Origin: Epilithonimonas zeae | GTDB lineage: Bacteria > Bacteroidota > Bacteroidia > Flavobacteriales > Weeksellaceae | Length of the DNA stretch: 64,000 nt | Direction of reading: 5' to 3' | Assembly: GCF_900141765.1 (NCBI RefSeq) | Contig: NZ_FSRK01000003.1 | Location: forward strand, 62,001 to 126,000 | In this document: piece by piece, positions 15,791 through 25,088 of the stretch | How positions within the stretch are numbered: position 1 is the first letter of the stretch | Layout: each line of letters begins with the position of its first letter | Notes under the pieces: model-generated | What the model saw: only the letters and a program-made list of their open reading frames with translations | Databases searched by the model: none | Told to the model about the DNA's origin: nothing | Program-made: the position numbers and the translations under genes

Positions 15791-15816
15791 ATACTTCAAT
15801 TTAAATTACGATTTAT

Positions 15817-15853
15817 AACTTTGTCAATATTGATTTGACAAAGTTTTTTTATT
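15817..15853 (+). terminator. rho-independent terminator
   Basis: Perfect 11-bp arms AACTTTGTCAA and TTGACAAAGTT followed by a T run. The left arm also contains TAACTTTG, a -7 box look-alike, so a promoter for the next gene is not excluded. Confidence 0.8.
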
Positions 15854-15861
15854 TTTAAACT

Positions 15862-17193
15862 ATGATATCTGTAAAACTAAATCCAAAATACGAGAAGACT
15901 CTTCAGACTTTATTGATTATCTTGACTTATATAATGATAATCTTCCGGTTTTTATCAAATGAGAAAGGCCGTGTTAGTCCAGACTCTATAAGATATTTGA
16001 GACAATCCGAGATGTTTCCAATCATTGATAATACAACAGCGCCTTTGGGTTATCCTCTATTTATTAAATTCTTCACCATCTTTGGTTTGGATGATTTTTG
16101 GAGCAGCAAACTAGTCGGACTTTTAGCTTATACCTTCATTTTAATTTTTGCTTATAAAAGGAAATTTTATTTCAAAGAATTGATAATCTCGTCAGCGTTA
16201 TTCAGCTTTGTGAGTATTTTTTCATTTACGATGTCTGAAGCTTTGACATTGCCTTTCGTGATATTGTTTTTCTTCACAGCGCATCAAATTATCAAAAACA
16301 GAATCAGTCAAACCCAAGGTATTTTTTATCTTACACTTACATTGATTCTACTTCTTAACATCCGTTACAGCGCTTTGTTTTTTTGTGTTGGAAGCATTGT
16401 TTTTGGATTGATAAAAATAGGAAAACATTATTGGAAGTCCTTTGCAATTTCGGGCGTTTTGGGTGTTGGTTTTTATGGACTTTACAAAATAACTTTCATT
16501 GATTATTTCAACAAAGATTACATCAATTCATTTTTGGAAATTGGTCTCAAATCTACACCTCAACTATTATTAGAATTATTCCAAGGACTGACAACTACCT
16601 TCAATCCTTTTATCCATATTGCAGATCCTAATGGCGGAATTATCAATTACGGAATCTACGGAATCGGTTTGTTAACAATAATTGTAATGGTTTTTCTTTT
16701 TGTACGAACCAAACTTACCGAGACAGAAAAATTTATTTTGATTGTTTCGTTAGTCACCATTATTTTATCCTACTTTATTCAATATGTTTATTCTGTAAAC
16801 GCTATAGATTACCGTTTGTTAGCACCATTCTCCATTGGAATCTGGATGGTTTTCTTCAGAAAAATATTTCAGATTTTTGATGATACGACTTATGCAATTG
16901 CTTTTATGAGTTTGGCGACGGGATTTGTGTTCAGTTGGTTATCAAAAGGTAATTATCTTGAGAACCGAAAAGCAATTACTCAATTTTTAAAAGAAGAAAA
17001 AATGATGGACAAAGAATTGAAATTCTTTATGAAAGATCAAATGGATAATGACGGGCAAACTGCTGAGTTGATAAGTACTGTAAATCCCAGAATCTATATC
17101 ACCTTCAAACCTTCTGATACATTGAAAAATAATACTCTAACTAGGTATAAGGTAGAAAAGAAAATCAATATCAAAAAAAATAATTATCAATAG
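15862..17193 (+). CDS. multi-spanning membrane protein, GT-C glycosyltransferase-like
   Basis: A 443-aa membrane protein with about ten hydrophobic helices. An early loop reads GRVSPDSIRYLRQSEMFP, with an acidic residue near the membrane edge, followed by APLGYPLFIKFFTIFG. This topology and loop resemble dolichyl-phosphate-sugar-dependent GT-C glycosyltransferases and related exopolysaccharide membrane proteins of Bacteroidetes. The C-terminal 80 residues are soluble and charged. I cannot assign a sugar or acceptor, and the GT-C call is inference from topology. Confidence 0.65.
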   Translation: MISVKLNPKYEKTLQTLLIILTYIMIIFRFLSNEKGRVSPDSIRYLRQSEMFPIIDNTTAPLGYPLFIKFFTIFGLDDFWSSKLVGLLAYTFILIFAYKRKFYFKELIISSALFSFVSIFSFTMSEALTLPFVILFFFTAHQIIKNRISQTQGIFYLTLTLILLLNIRYSALFFCVGSIVFGLIKIGKHYWKSFAISGVLGVGFYGLYKITFIDYFNKDYINSFLEIGLKSTPQLLLELFQGLTTTFNPFIHIADPNGGIINYGIYGIGLLTIIVMVFLFVRTKLTETEKFILIVSLVTIILSYFIQYVYSVNAIDYRLLAPFSIGIWMVFFRKIFQIFDDTTYAIAFMSLATGFVFSWLSKGNYLENRKAITQFLKEEKMMDKELKFFMKDQMDNDGQTAELISTVNPRIYITFKPSDTLKNNTLTRYKVEKKINIKKNNYQ

Positions 17194-17212
17194 TAGTTTT
17201 CGGGAATTTTTC

Positions 17213-17220
17213 TATCTTTG
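17213..17220 (+). promoter_or_regulatory. -7 box for the small acidic protein gene
   Basis: TATCTTTG matches TAnnTTTG and lies about 50 bp before ATG 17270. No good -33 TTG is visible at the usual distance. Confidence 0.55.
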
Positions 17221-17269
17221 AACCATAGAGTGAAGCTCTAATTAATCTTTAAAATTAAATATTTTACAT

Positions 17270-17512
17270 ATGAAATTACCTAAGTTTTTATTAGCCGACA
17301 ATTCTGATTTTCCAGAAGATCTTTTTGTAGTACACACAGAGTACCCGCGTTTCATCCTTAACGTAGAAGAAGAGGATGTAGAGTGGTTGGACGATTTGGA
17401 AGGAGATGATGAAGAAACTGTAGCTACAGAAGCTACGAAAGTTGTAGAAGAAGCCTTCAAATGGTGTGATGAAGAACTTGCTAAATACGACGACGAGGAA
17501 GACGAAGAATAA
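17270..17512 (+). CDS. small acidic protein of unknown function
   Basis: An 80-aa, strongly acidic protein (MKLPKFLLADNSDFPEDLFV; VEEEDVEWLDDLEGDDEE; the tail is Asp/Glu). There is no signal peptide or membrane helix. It has its own -7 box and a perfect terminator, so it is a monocistronic, probably well-expressed gene. Start and stop are well defined. Similar short acidic proteins are common in Flavobacteriia without a known role. No function is proposed. Confidence 0.85.
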   Translation: MKLPKFLLADNSDFPEDLFVVHTEYPRFILNVEEEDVEWLDDLEGDDEETVATEATKVVEEAFKWCDEELAKYDDEEDEE

Positions 17513-17513
17513 T

Positions 17514-17547
17514 AAAAAAGGAACTCAAATTTGAGTTCCTTTTTTTG
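17514..17547. terminator. perfect palindromic terminator
   Basis: AAGGAACTCAAATTTGAGTTCC is a near-perfect palindrome with A run before and T run after, between convergent genes. Confidence 0.9.
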
Positions 17548-17563
17548 TGTTTAATATTTTAGT

Positions 17564-17968
17564 TTATTGTTGTTTATTGAATTTTAACAACAACAAATTA
17601 TCTTTATACAATTCCAATGTAGTTTCTGTCACTACATATTTGTTAACCTCTTTCAAAACGCCAAGATAACTGTTTTCCGTCATCATATTGTTGCACATTT
17701 TTCTTGTAGAGCCGATGTTCTTCGCAGAAAAATTACCTGCAGAAGTATCAATTACGGCATCAGAAAAATAATTGTTGCAGCCTGCATTTCCAGAAATTCG
17801 GTTTTGTTCTATCAATAGAGTTGGCTTGTTTGTAATATCGTCTGCCAGAACCCATTGTGTACCTGTAACCGATGCCTGACTCTTTCCCACTTTAGAAGCG
17901 TTCCCTACTCTGCTGGTACAAGAAACAATGGTTAGAGCCAATATAGATGTAAAAAAAAGTTTTTTCAT
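17564..17968 (-). CDS. META domain lipoprotein
   Basis: A 134-aa lipoprotein. The signal peptide is MKKLFFTSILALTIVSC with a lipobox. One META domain follows: GTQWVLADDITNKPTLLIEQ, SGNAGCNNYFSDAV (the conserved GxxGCNxY motif) and KNIGSTRKMCNNMMTENSYL (the MACxxxxMxxExxYL motif, here KMCNNMMTENSYL). META domains occur in HslJ, a heat-induced outer-membrane protein linked to novobiocin resistance. The frame extends to 18043, but only ATG 17968 gives a signal peptide. Confidence 0.88.
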   Translation of the reverse strand: MKKLFFTSILALTIVSCTSRVGNASKVGKSQASVTGTQWVLADDITNKPTLLIEQNRISGNAGCNNYFSDAVIDTSAGNFSAKNIGSTRKMCNNMMTENSYLGVLKEVNKYVVTETTLELYKDNLLLLKFNKQQ

Positions 17969-18162
17969 TTTTATAAAATTACATTTCAAAGATAAGGTTT
18001 TCTTTTTAACATAATCTATTATCTCAACAAAAACACATCCCAAAAAGCTGCCATCAACTCAGGTTATTAATTATTTATCACCAATATAAAAACGGAAAAT
18101 GAATTTTAAATGATCAAATAAATTAATAATGAATAACTTATGATTTATAAATTTTAAAAGCT

Positions 18163-18170
18163 TAATTTTG
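18163..18170 (+). promoter_or_regulatory. -7 box that decides the start of the J-domain/KTSC gene
   Basis: TAATTTTG fits TAnnTTTG. A possible TTG start at 18168 lies inside this box, so transcription would begin downstream of it. ATG 18195 is the real start. Confidence 0.6.
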
Positions 18171-18194
18171 CACCCCGAAATAAGGAATCATATT

Positions 18195-18641
18195 ATGAAA
18201 CGAATTGCTGAACACAGAAAACTTCTTGGCGTTGACAAAACTGCCACTTTGAAGGATCTAAAAACCATCTACAGAAACACGATGAAGGATACACATCCTG
18301 ATAAATTCATCAATGATGAAGCCGGAAAACTGGAAGCGGAAGAGAAAAGCAAATCTGTGATAGAAGCATATCATTTCTTAGTCAGCATCAATGAGGAAAC
18401 TCAGGAAAAATATAAAGAAGAATACACGGAAACTATTACCAACTCAATTATCACTGATTTCTATCTTGAAAAATCAATTTTGAAAGTGCAGCATTTGAAC
18501 GGAAAAATGTTCGAGTACATTGGTGTTCCAAGAAATACTTATATCAAAATGGTTAATTCTGACTCACCCAGTCGTTTTGCAAGAAGACATATCTATGGCA
18601 ATTTTATCTATAGAAAGTCTGGTGAAGCAATGGCAGATTAA
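18195..18641 (+). CDS. J-domain / KTSC domain protein
   Basis: A 148-aa cytosolic protein. Residues 1-65 form a J domain: HRKLLGVDKTATLKDLKTIY, the HPD motif in MKDTHPDKFINDEAG, and VIEAYHFLVS. The C-terminal half is a KTSC domain: YLEKSILKVQHLNGKMFEYI and the conserved NSDSPSRFARRHIYGNFIY. The HPD should stimulate an Hsp70 such as DnaK. KTSC is a small domain of unknown function named after a conserved Lys-Thr-Ser-Cys stretch, not obvious here. The KTSC part would therefore be the client or targeting module, which is inference. A terminator follows. Confidence 0.85.
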   Translation: MKRIAEHRKLLGVDKTATLKDLKTIYRNTMKDTHPDKFINDEAGKLEAEEKSKSVIEAYHFLVSINEETQEKYKEEYTETITNSIITDFYLEKSILKVQHLNGKMFEYIGVPRNTYIKMVNSDSPSRFARRHIYGNFIYRKSGEAMAD

Positions 18642-18661
18642 TCTTCTATCTTAAAATATAT

Positions 18662-18694
18662 TAAAGCTTTCATATTTATATGGAAGCTTTTTTA
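18662..18694 (+). terminator. rho-independent terminator
   Basis: AAAGCTTTCATAT pairs with ATATGGAAGCTTT (one mismatch), followed by T. Ends the J-domain/KTSC gene. Confidence 0.75.
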
Positions 18695-18726
18695 TTGCTA
18701 AAATCTTATTTCATTGTCATAAAAAT

Positions 18727-18755
18727 AAAAAGCGCATCAATAAATTGATGCGCTT
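18727..18755. terminator. terminator of the RND efflux operon
   Basis: AAGCGCATCAA pairs perfectly with TTGATGCGCTT across a short loop, 26 bp after the pump gene on the minus strand, with a run of A on the + strand that becomes the U run. Confidence 0.85.
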
Positions 18756-18780
18756 CTCGGTTAACTTAATTAATTATATA

Positions 18781-21700
18781 TTAATCCACGTGTTTAGGCG
18801 TAAATCCGTCTTCACTTAGCTCTCTGTGTTTATATTCTGCTTTCATTTCAGCATCATAATCTACTTTTTCATCTTTGCCTAATCTTCTCAACATTGAATC
18901 AAACAATGAATAAACAACTGGTACAATAATCAAAGTCAGAAATAATGAAGATGTCAAACCACCGATGATTACCCAAGCCAAACCGTTGTTCATCTCGGCT
19001 CCTGCTCCTTTTGCAATTGCAATCGGGATCATACCAAAAATCATCGCAATCGTTGTCATCAAAATCGGACGAAGACGAGCGTGGTTGGCCTGAATCAATG
19101 CGTCGTGCGTGTTGGCTCCTGCTGCTTTTCTCATATTCGCAAAGTCGACAATCATAATCGCGTTCTTCGCCACCAAACCAATCAACATAATCATACCGAG
19201 CATCGTAAAGATGTTCAATGAGTTTCCTGTGATGGCAAGAATTACCATTACTCCAATCAATGCCAATGGAATTGAGAATAATACCACAAACGGATATACA
19301 AACGAGTCGTACAAGGAAACCATTACCAAATAAACCAATACAATAGCCGCTAACAAAGCAATTCCTAAAGTACCGAAACCTTCTGTCTGGTTTTCCATAT
19401 CACCACTCCAAATGTAGCTTACACCCGCTGGTTTTGTTTTTTCGTTATCCATAAACTGAGCTGCCCATTCGTTCGCAACATCTCCAACCGGACGACCAAC
19501 AACTTTAGATTTTACTTTTACAGAAGGCGCTTTATCTCTACGTTCCAACAAACTTGGTCCAGATCCCATTTTCACATCAGCGAATTGGCTCAATCTGATT
19601 TGTTCTCCCTGAGGATTGGTGAACATCAAGTTTCTAACGTCATCAATAGACTGTCTGTTGGCATCTCCAAAACGGATGTTGATATCATACTCATATTCTC
19701 CTGCTCTGAATTTTCCATCTGTATTTCCTGAGAAAGCAGTTTGCATTGTCTGTCCTACACTGGAAAGATTCAAACCTAAAGAAGCCATTTTATCTCTGTC
19801 AATATTCACTTGAACTTCCGGGCTTCCGGAGTCAGTTGACAATTCCGCATCTACAGAACCAGGAACTTTTTTCAATAATTCCAGAATTCTATTCGCTTCT
19901 TTGTTCGCGGTTTCGTTATCCTGAGCCGTTACAACCATTTCAATTGGTGCGTTATCTGCTCCCATTAATCCGATTGGTGCTGTTTTAAACTCAACTCCAG
20001 TGAATTTTTCTTCTAAAGCTCTCTTGATTTTAGCCGACTTGATATCGGTACTTTCGTTACGTTCAGATTTATCAACCAAGATTACCTGAATTTCTGACTG
20101 ATACAAAGTTGCCTGAGCCCCACCAAAACCTGATGACTGCTGACCAACTGTTGTAATCATATCGACTACATCTTTATCGTCTCTCAAATATTTTTCAACG
20201 GCAAGCGTTACCTGATTGGTTTTTTCTACAGAAGCATCTTTTGGTAATTCCATTTGAACAAGGAACTGCCCTCTATCCATTTTAGGGAAGAATTCACCAC
20301 CAATGAATCCAAATGCCACCAACATAAATGAAGAAATCAAAATAATAAATGTTATGATTACAGTCATTATTCTTCTTAATGTTGTTTTTAATGCCCATTC
20401 AAGAATTCCGGAAATCCAATGCGTAAATTTCTCCAATTGTTTCTCAAACCAAAGGATAAATTTCTCAAAAGGATTTTTACCTGTCAAGTGAACCAACTTT
20501 CCAAATCTTGAAGATAACCAAGGAATAATGGTAAATGAAGCCAATAATGAGAACATTGTTGCGATAACTACGGTCACACAGAACTGCGCCAAAATATCGG
20601 AAACTAATCCTGAACTCATTGCAATTGGTAAAAATACCACCACAATTACCATTGTAATTGCCGTTACGGTAAATCCAATTTCTGATGCTCCGTCATATGC
20701 TGCACGGATTCTGCTTTTCCCCATCTCCATATGTCGGTAAACATTCTCCAAAACCACAATCGCATCATCCACAAGAATACCAACCACGAGTGAAAGGCCT
20801 AATAAACTCATCAAGTTTAAGGTATATCCCATCAGATACATTCCGATTACTGTTGCGATCAACGATACTGGAATTGAAACCATTACGATGAAGGCATTTC
20901 TGATGTTGTGAAGGAATAATAACATTACAACTGCCACCAAAATAATCGCTAAGAATAAATCGAAAATTACGTGATCCGCTGCTTCAAGCGTAAAGTCTGT
21001 TGTATCATCTACAATATTGACTTTGATATCCTGAACTTTATAATTACCTTCAACCTGAGCAATGGTTTTCTTGACTAATTCTGAAACAGACACGGCATTA
21101 GCATCAGATTGCTTTTTAATCTGCATCAAAATGGTAGAATTCTGATTGTATCTCGCCACTTTCTCGACATCTTTCTGAGTATCGAAAACCGTTGCAATAT
21201 CAGACAAACGAACCTGCGCTCCATCTTTGTTGGAAACCACAAGGTTGTTCATTTCCTGTACATCTCTATATTTTCCAGATAGTCTGATAGTAGATCTGGA
21301 AGTTCTTGTCTTCAAAGCTCCCGTTGGGAAATCTAGGTTTGAAGAAAGAATCGCCTGCTGTACATCTGCAATTGCAAGACCGTAACCCTGCATTTTCTTT
21401 TCATCCAAGCTTACCTGAATTTCTCTCTCCTGTCCACCGACAAGATCAACCTGAGCTACACCGTTTACACGGGAAAAGATGGGTTCAATTTTTTTATCTA
21501 AAAGATCGTAAAGATCTTTGTTATTCATCTTACTACTGGAAATACTCAAAGTCATAATCGGAAGATCATCCAGTGAGAATTTCTGTAATGACGGCGGATC
21601 TGCATCTTCAGGAAGGTCTGCTAAAATTGCATTTACCTTTCTCTGTGCATCATTCAAAGCGTAGTTGACATCGGCACCTGTGTTCAACTGAACCATGATT

Positions 21701-21969
21701 ACCGATAAACTCTCGTAAGAAGAAGATTCTACTTTTTTAACATTTTCCAAAGATCCAACCGCATCTTCAATCTTTCTGGTTACCGAAGTTTCCACCTCTG
21801 CAGGCGAAGCTCCAGGATAAACCGTAGAAATTGTTACCATATTGGTTTCAAACTTCGGAATCAATTCGTACCCCATCATAGAGTAACTCAACAAACCTCC
21901 CAGCGTCAGAATCGTAAATAGTACGATAACGAGCGAAGGCCTTTTAATGGATATTTCTGCTAACTTCAT
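18781..21969 (-). CDS. RND efflux pump permease (AcrB/MexB-like)
   Basis: A 1062-aa inner-membrane pump of the AcrB/HAE1 family, full length. It opens MKLAEISIKRPSLVIVLFTI. The first membrane block has LSLVVGILVDDAIVVLENVY, whose paired Asp are the proton-relay residues. The second has LIGLVAKNAIMIVDFANMRK. Large periplasmic loops (PN/PC domains) begin at YELIPKFETNMVTISTVYPG, with the typical PGASPAEVE. It exports drugs or other hydrophobic compounds in exchange for protons, together with the adaptor and TolC-like genes just upstream. The adaptor stop is 6 bp before this start. Confidence 0.96.
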   Translation of the reverse strand: MKLAEISIKRPSLVIVLFTILTLGGLLSYSMMGYELIPKFETNMVTISTVYPGASPAEVETSVTRKIEDAVGSLENVKKVESSSYESLSVIMVQLNTGADVNYALNDAQRKVNAILADLPEDADPPSLQKFSLDDLPIMTLSISSSKMNNKDLYDLLDKKIEPIFSRVNGVAQVDLVGGQEREIQVSLDEKKMQGYGLAIADVQQAILSSNLDFPTGALKTRTSRSTIRLSGKYRDVQEMNNLVVSNKDGAQVRLSDIATVFDTQKDVEKVARYNQNSTILMQIKKQSDANAVSVSELVKKTIAQVEGNYKVQDIKVNIVDDTTDFTLEAADHVIFDLFLAIILVAVVMLLFLHNIRNAFIVMVSIPVSLIATVIGMYLMGYTLNLMSLLGLSLVVGILVDDAIVVLENVYRHMEMGKSRIRAAYDGASEIGFTVTAITMVIVVVFLPIAMSSGLVSDILAQFCVTVVIATMFSLLASFTIIPWLSSRFGKLVHLTGKNPFEKFILWFEKQLEKFTHWISGILEWALKTTLRRIMTVIITFIILISSFMLVAFGFIGGEFFPKMDRGQFLVQMELPKDASVEKTNQVTLAVEKYLRDDKDVVDMITTVGQQSSGFGGAQATLYQSEIQVILVDKSERNESTDIKSAKIKRALEEKFTGVEFKTAPIGLMGADNAPIEMVVTAQDNETANKEANRILELLKKVPGSVDAELSTDSGSPEVQVNIDRDKMASLGLNLSSVGQTMQTAFSGNTDGKFRAGEYEYDINIRFGDANRQSIDDVRNLMFTNPQGEQIRLSQFADVKMGSGPSLLERRDKAPSVKVKSKVVGRPVGDVANEWAAQFMDNEKTKPAGVSYIWSGDMENQTEGFGTLGIALLAAIVLVYLVMVSLYDSFVYPFVVLFSIPLALIGVMVILAITGNSLNIFTMLGMIMLIGLVAKNAIMIVDFANMRKAAGANTHDALIQANHARLRPILMTTIAMIFGMIPIAIAKGAGAEMNNGLAWVIIGGLTSSLFLTLIIVPVVYSLFDSMLRRLGKDEKVDYDAEMKAEYKHRELSEDGFTPKHVD

Positions 21970-21975
21970 CTTCTG

Positions 21976-23037
21976 TTACTTTACGATATTGATTTTTGAA
22001 CCGTTGTCCAAATTGATTTGTCCACTTGTAATGACTTGTTCACCACCATTTAGTCCGCTTAGGATTTGAACTTTATCACCATAAACTTTTCCGGTTTGAA
22101 CTTTAATTAATTTGGCTGTTCCGTTTTGAACGATAAACAATTGGCCTGAACTCACGCCGTTTACGAAAGCTTCTGCAGGAACAGTCAGCATATTCTGAGT
22201 TTCTGCACCGTGATTGGTTTTGAAAACAGCTGTTGCGTACATACCGGCTTTCAGTTTACCGTTATTGGAAACTTCTACTTCAACAGGGAAATTCAAAGAA
22301 GCATCACTTTTTGGAGCAATGAAAGTAATTCTACCGGTGAAAGAATCTTCCGGTAAAACATTAACATTAATCTTAACTTCCTGACCTAATTGGATTCTTC
22401 CAACTTGGCTTTCGTCAACCAAAACCGATAATTTCAATGAATTGATATTAACAATTTCGAACAATGAAGTTCCTGTTGCAACAACAGCTCCCGGCTCCAC
22501 CATTTTTTTATTGATGGTTCCGCTGATTCCTGCACGAACACTTGTATCATTTACTCTTACACCCTGAGCTCTCAACGCAGACTGAGCATTCTTAAGCTGT
22601 AATCTTGAGTTGTCAAGCTGTTGTTTCGTAACACCTCCAGTTTTGAAGGCATTTTCATAACGTTGGTTATCAGCAATTGCATTTTGTAAATTATTTTGCG
22701 CCTGAGTCACATCCACTTCGATTGCATCTCTTTTGATGGTTGCCAAAACTTGTCCGGCAGAAACTCTGGAACCTTCTTTAACAAAAACACTGACTACTCT
22801 GCCGGCAATATCGGCAGACTGATTGGTTTCTTGTTTAGGAATAAAAGTTCCGTTTGCCGAATAATCTGTATCGATATTCTCTCTTGCAACTGTGATTACG
22901 TTAACATTGATTTTATCAACCTGTTTCGCCACTTCTCTTACTTCAGTTTCCTGCTTCTTCTTGTTGTCGGCAATTTTCCAGGCAGCCAAACCAATCAGTA
23001 CTGCCGCAACGATGATATATATTAGAGTTTTTTTCAT
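21976..23037 (-). CDS. RND efflux periplasmic adaptor (membrane fusion protein)
   Basis: A 353-aa adaptor. One N-terminal anchor helix (TLIYIIVAAVLIGLAAWKIA) is followed by a barrel-sandwich (lipoyl-like) domain: ADIAGRVVSVFVKEGSRVSA and, after a hairpin of helices with Gln/Asn-rich heptads (VTQAQNNLQNAIADNQRYEN), the second half GISGTINKKMVEPGAVVATG. The beta barrel has VDESQVGRIQLGQEVKI and the C-terminus GEQVITSGQINLDNGSKI. It bridges the pump to the outer-membrane channel. It lies between the tolC-like and pump genes with short gaps. Confidence 0.95.
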   Translation of the reverse strand: MKKTLIYIIVAAVLIGLAAWKIADNKKKQETEVREVAKQVDKINVNVITVARENIDTDYSANGTFIPKQETNQSADIAGRVVSVFVKEGSRVSAGQVLATIKRDAIEVDVTQAQNNLQNAIADNQRYENAFKTGGVTKQQLDNSRLQLKNAQSALRAQGVRVNDTSVRAGISGTINKKMVEPGAVVATGTSLFEIVNINSLKLSVLVDESQVGRIQLGQEVKINVNVLPEDSFTGRITFIAPKSDASLNFPVEVEVSNNGKLKAGMYATAVFKTNHGAETQNMLTVPAEAFVNGVSSGQLFIVQNGTAKLIKVQTGKVYGDKVQILSGLNGGEQVITSGQINLDNGSKINIVK

Positions 23038-23059
23038 TTTATAAATGTTATTTCGTAGT

Positions 23060-24388
23060 TTATTTTAAATAAGTTTTAAGTTCTCCTTTTGATTTATAAT
23101 ATTGTACCTCAGCGATTTTGTAATCAAGAACTGCAGTAGTGTAATTATTTTTAGCCTGAACCAAAGAGTTTTCTGCATCTAACAAATCTGTCAATGTTGC
23201 TAAACCGTATTGGTAGTTGCTTTTTGTATCTGCTAAAACACTTTCTGCTAATTCAACATTGGCTTTTTGGTTCTCGATAGATGTTAAGCTATTTTCAATT
23301 TGAGATTTAGCATTTTGATATGCTTGGTCTAATCCTAGTTTCGTATCTTTCAGATCAGCTTCCAGTTTATCAATTTCGATTTGATTTTGTTGAACCTTCG
23401 CTTTTGTGGCAAATCCATTAAAAATTGGAATATTAACTCCTAAAGTAATTGCTGAATAATCTGACCACATAACACCTTGAGAACTTCCATTTGTTAATGG
23501 AAATTTTTCTCCCATACCTTGCCAGTTATAATTTGCTGTTAAATTAACAGTTGGATAATAAGCCGCTTCTGTAGCTTTCTTCTGATATTCAAGAAGTTCT
23601 TTGTTCTTTAATAGAACTTTTACTTCTGTTCTGCTGTCTGTACTTATCATATCTTCCAAAAGATGCGGCGTTACTTCCATATCCTCCTGTACCAACTGGA
23701 TTTTGGTTTCAATTGGCATTCCCATATAAAACTTAAGCGCATTTTCTGCTTGAGCAATACCGTTATTGCTTTGTTTGATGTTAGTTTCTATGTTCGTCAA
23801 ATTAACATTAGTTCTATCCAAATCAATTTTTTTCGATAAACCATTTTCAAACAAGCTCTTAATCACATTTCTTACTTTTTCTGTGCTTGTGAAACTACTT
23901 TCCAGAGTACTTTTCTTTTCCTGAGCCGTAAAAACTTGGAAATAAGCATTAGAAACTCTCTCGATAATCTGCTCATCTGTAAGATCTGCATTCAGCTGAT
24001 AGAATTCTTTAGTTGATTTTGCCGCTTTCAAGCCTACAAATACCTGCTGATTGAAAAGTGCCTGAGTTACCTGAACTCCAGCAACAGCAACCCAAGGTTG
24101 TCCCATTTTAAAAGTTTGACCAGCAAGAGAAACCTCTTGGATAATCGGGTTATATGTAAGGTTAGCCGTTCCATTAACTTTTGGAAGTGCTCCCGCTCTG
24201 GCTTCTAAAATTTTTGCATCCGCATCACTAATATCCAACTTTGCTTTCAACGCATCAGACTTGTTCTGCAAAGCGTATTCTATGGCTTGCTTCAGCGTAA
24301 TAGACTGTTGAGAATACAGCAATGATCCTGTAACAGTCAAAATGCCTAAAGCCAATTTTCTCCACTTTATCATTTTGTTATTAATCAT
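23060..24388 (-). CDS. TolC family outer-membrane efflux protein
   Basis: A 442-aa outer-membrane factor. The signal peptide is in KLALGILTVTGSLLYSQQ. Two OEP repeats follow: SITLKQAIEYALQNKSDALKAKLDISD and, in the second half, AAYYPTVNLTANYNWQG, LGVNIPIFNGFATKAKVQQN and YQYGLATLTDLLDAENSLVQ. The YGLATLxDLLDAE motif is typical. It forms the trimeric channel for the efflux complex. The ATG at 24373 is an alternative start. It is the first structural gene of the operon, about 104 bp after tetR on the same strand. Confidence 0.94.
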   Translation of the reverse strand: MINNKMIKWRKLALGILTVTGSLLYSQQSITLKQAIEYALQNKSDALKAKLDISDADAKILEARAGALPKVNGTANLTYNPIIQEVSLAGQTFKMGQPWVAVAGVQVTQALFNQQVFVGLKAAKSTKEFYQLNADLTDEQIIERVSNAYFQVFTAQEKKSTLESSFTSTEKVRNVIKSLFENGLSKKIDLDRTNVNLTNIETNIKQSNNGIAQAENALKFYMGMPIETKIQLVQEDMEVTPHLLEDMISTDSRTEVKVLLKNKELLEYQKKATEAAYYPTVNLTANYNWQGMGEKFPLTNGSSQGVMWSDYSAITLGVNIPIFNGFATKAKVQQNQIEIDKLEADLKDTKLGLDQAYQNAKSQIENSLTSIENQKANVELAESVLADTKSNYQYGLATLTDLLDAENSLVQAKNNYTTAVLDYKIAEVQYYKSKGELKTYLK

Positions 24389-24492
24389 AGTTTAAATAAT
24401 TCTTTTATTTTTTCAATTTTTTTTATTTTCTATCTCTAGTCATAGACGACGTTCCGATTTTATAAATACTTTAACAATTTTTAATTATTTAT

Positions 24493-25086
24493 TTAATTCT
24501 TAAAAAGTATATTTAGGATGATGTCTTTTCTTTGAGAGATCAATCGGTCAAATTCTTTATCATCAATCATCATATTTTCCATAATAAGGGGTCTCACAGC
24601 GCTTGGAAATACCAACAGAGAAATCATGTTCAAGATAAACTGCATGGGTTCCATTTTTTCAATATTTCCCAGCTCCATTTCTTTTTCTATGTCTTTGTAG
24701 AAGTTTTTTAAGTCATCTTCATCCACATCTCTCTTATGACAACTTCCTTTGTTAATTTGTGAAACAATATAGGTTTCCAGATAAGGATATTGCAGACTGG
24801 TCTGTAAACTCTCATCAATAAACTGGGCAATTTTACTTTTAAAAAGCATATCAGATCTCATTATGACTTCTGATTTTTCTTTTTCCACTTTGTGCGCTTC
24901 ATCAAAAACAATCTGTACCAGATTATCTCTTGACCGAAAATAGTAGTTAATCAGCGTTCTGTTAACACCTGCTTCGTCCGCAATCTCTTGAGTTGTAGCA
25001 TCAAATTTCCCTTTAACAAAGAACAGATTCTTTGTAGTTTCTTTGATCAACTCTTGTGTTTGGTCTTTTTTTTCTTGTTTTGACAT
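24493..25086 (-). CDS. TetR/AcrR family repressor of the efflux operon
   Basis: A 197-aa regulator. The N-terminal helix-turn-helix is clear: TKNLFFVKGKFDATTQEIAD, EAGVNRTLINYYFRSRDNLV, where INYYFRSRDNL is the recognition-helix end. The C-terminal helical ligand domain ends LISQRKDIILNILFKN. It is transcribed in the same direction as, and just ahead of, the three efflux genes, so it probably represses its own operon. Two copies of an 11-bp palindrome flank its promoter. The inducing ligand is unknown. Confidence 0.94.
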   Translation of the reverse strand: MSKQEKKDQTQELIKETTKNLFFVKGKFDATTQEIADEAGVNRTLINYYFRSRDNLVQIVFDEAHKVEKEKSEVIMRSDMLFKSKIAQFIDESLQTSLQYPYLETYIVSQINKGSCHKRDVDEDDLKNFYKDIEKEMELGNIEKMEPMQFILNMISLLVFPSAVRPLIMENMMIDDKEFDRLISQRKDIILNILFKN

Positions 25087-25088
25087 TT

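Noticed and set aside
18044-18194. A small RNA or tRNA in the gap before the J-domain gene.
   Set aside because: No cloverleaf, T-loop motif or CCA end is visible; only AT-rich sequence and a -7 box.
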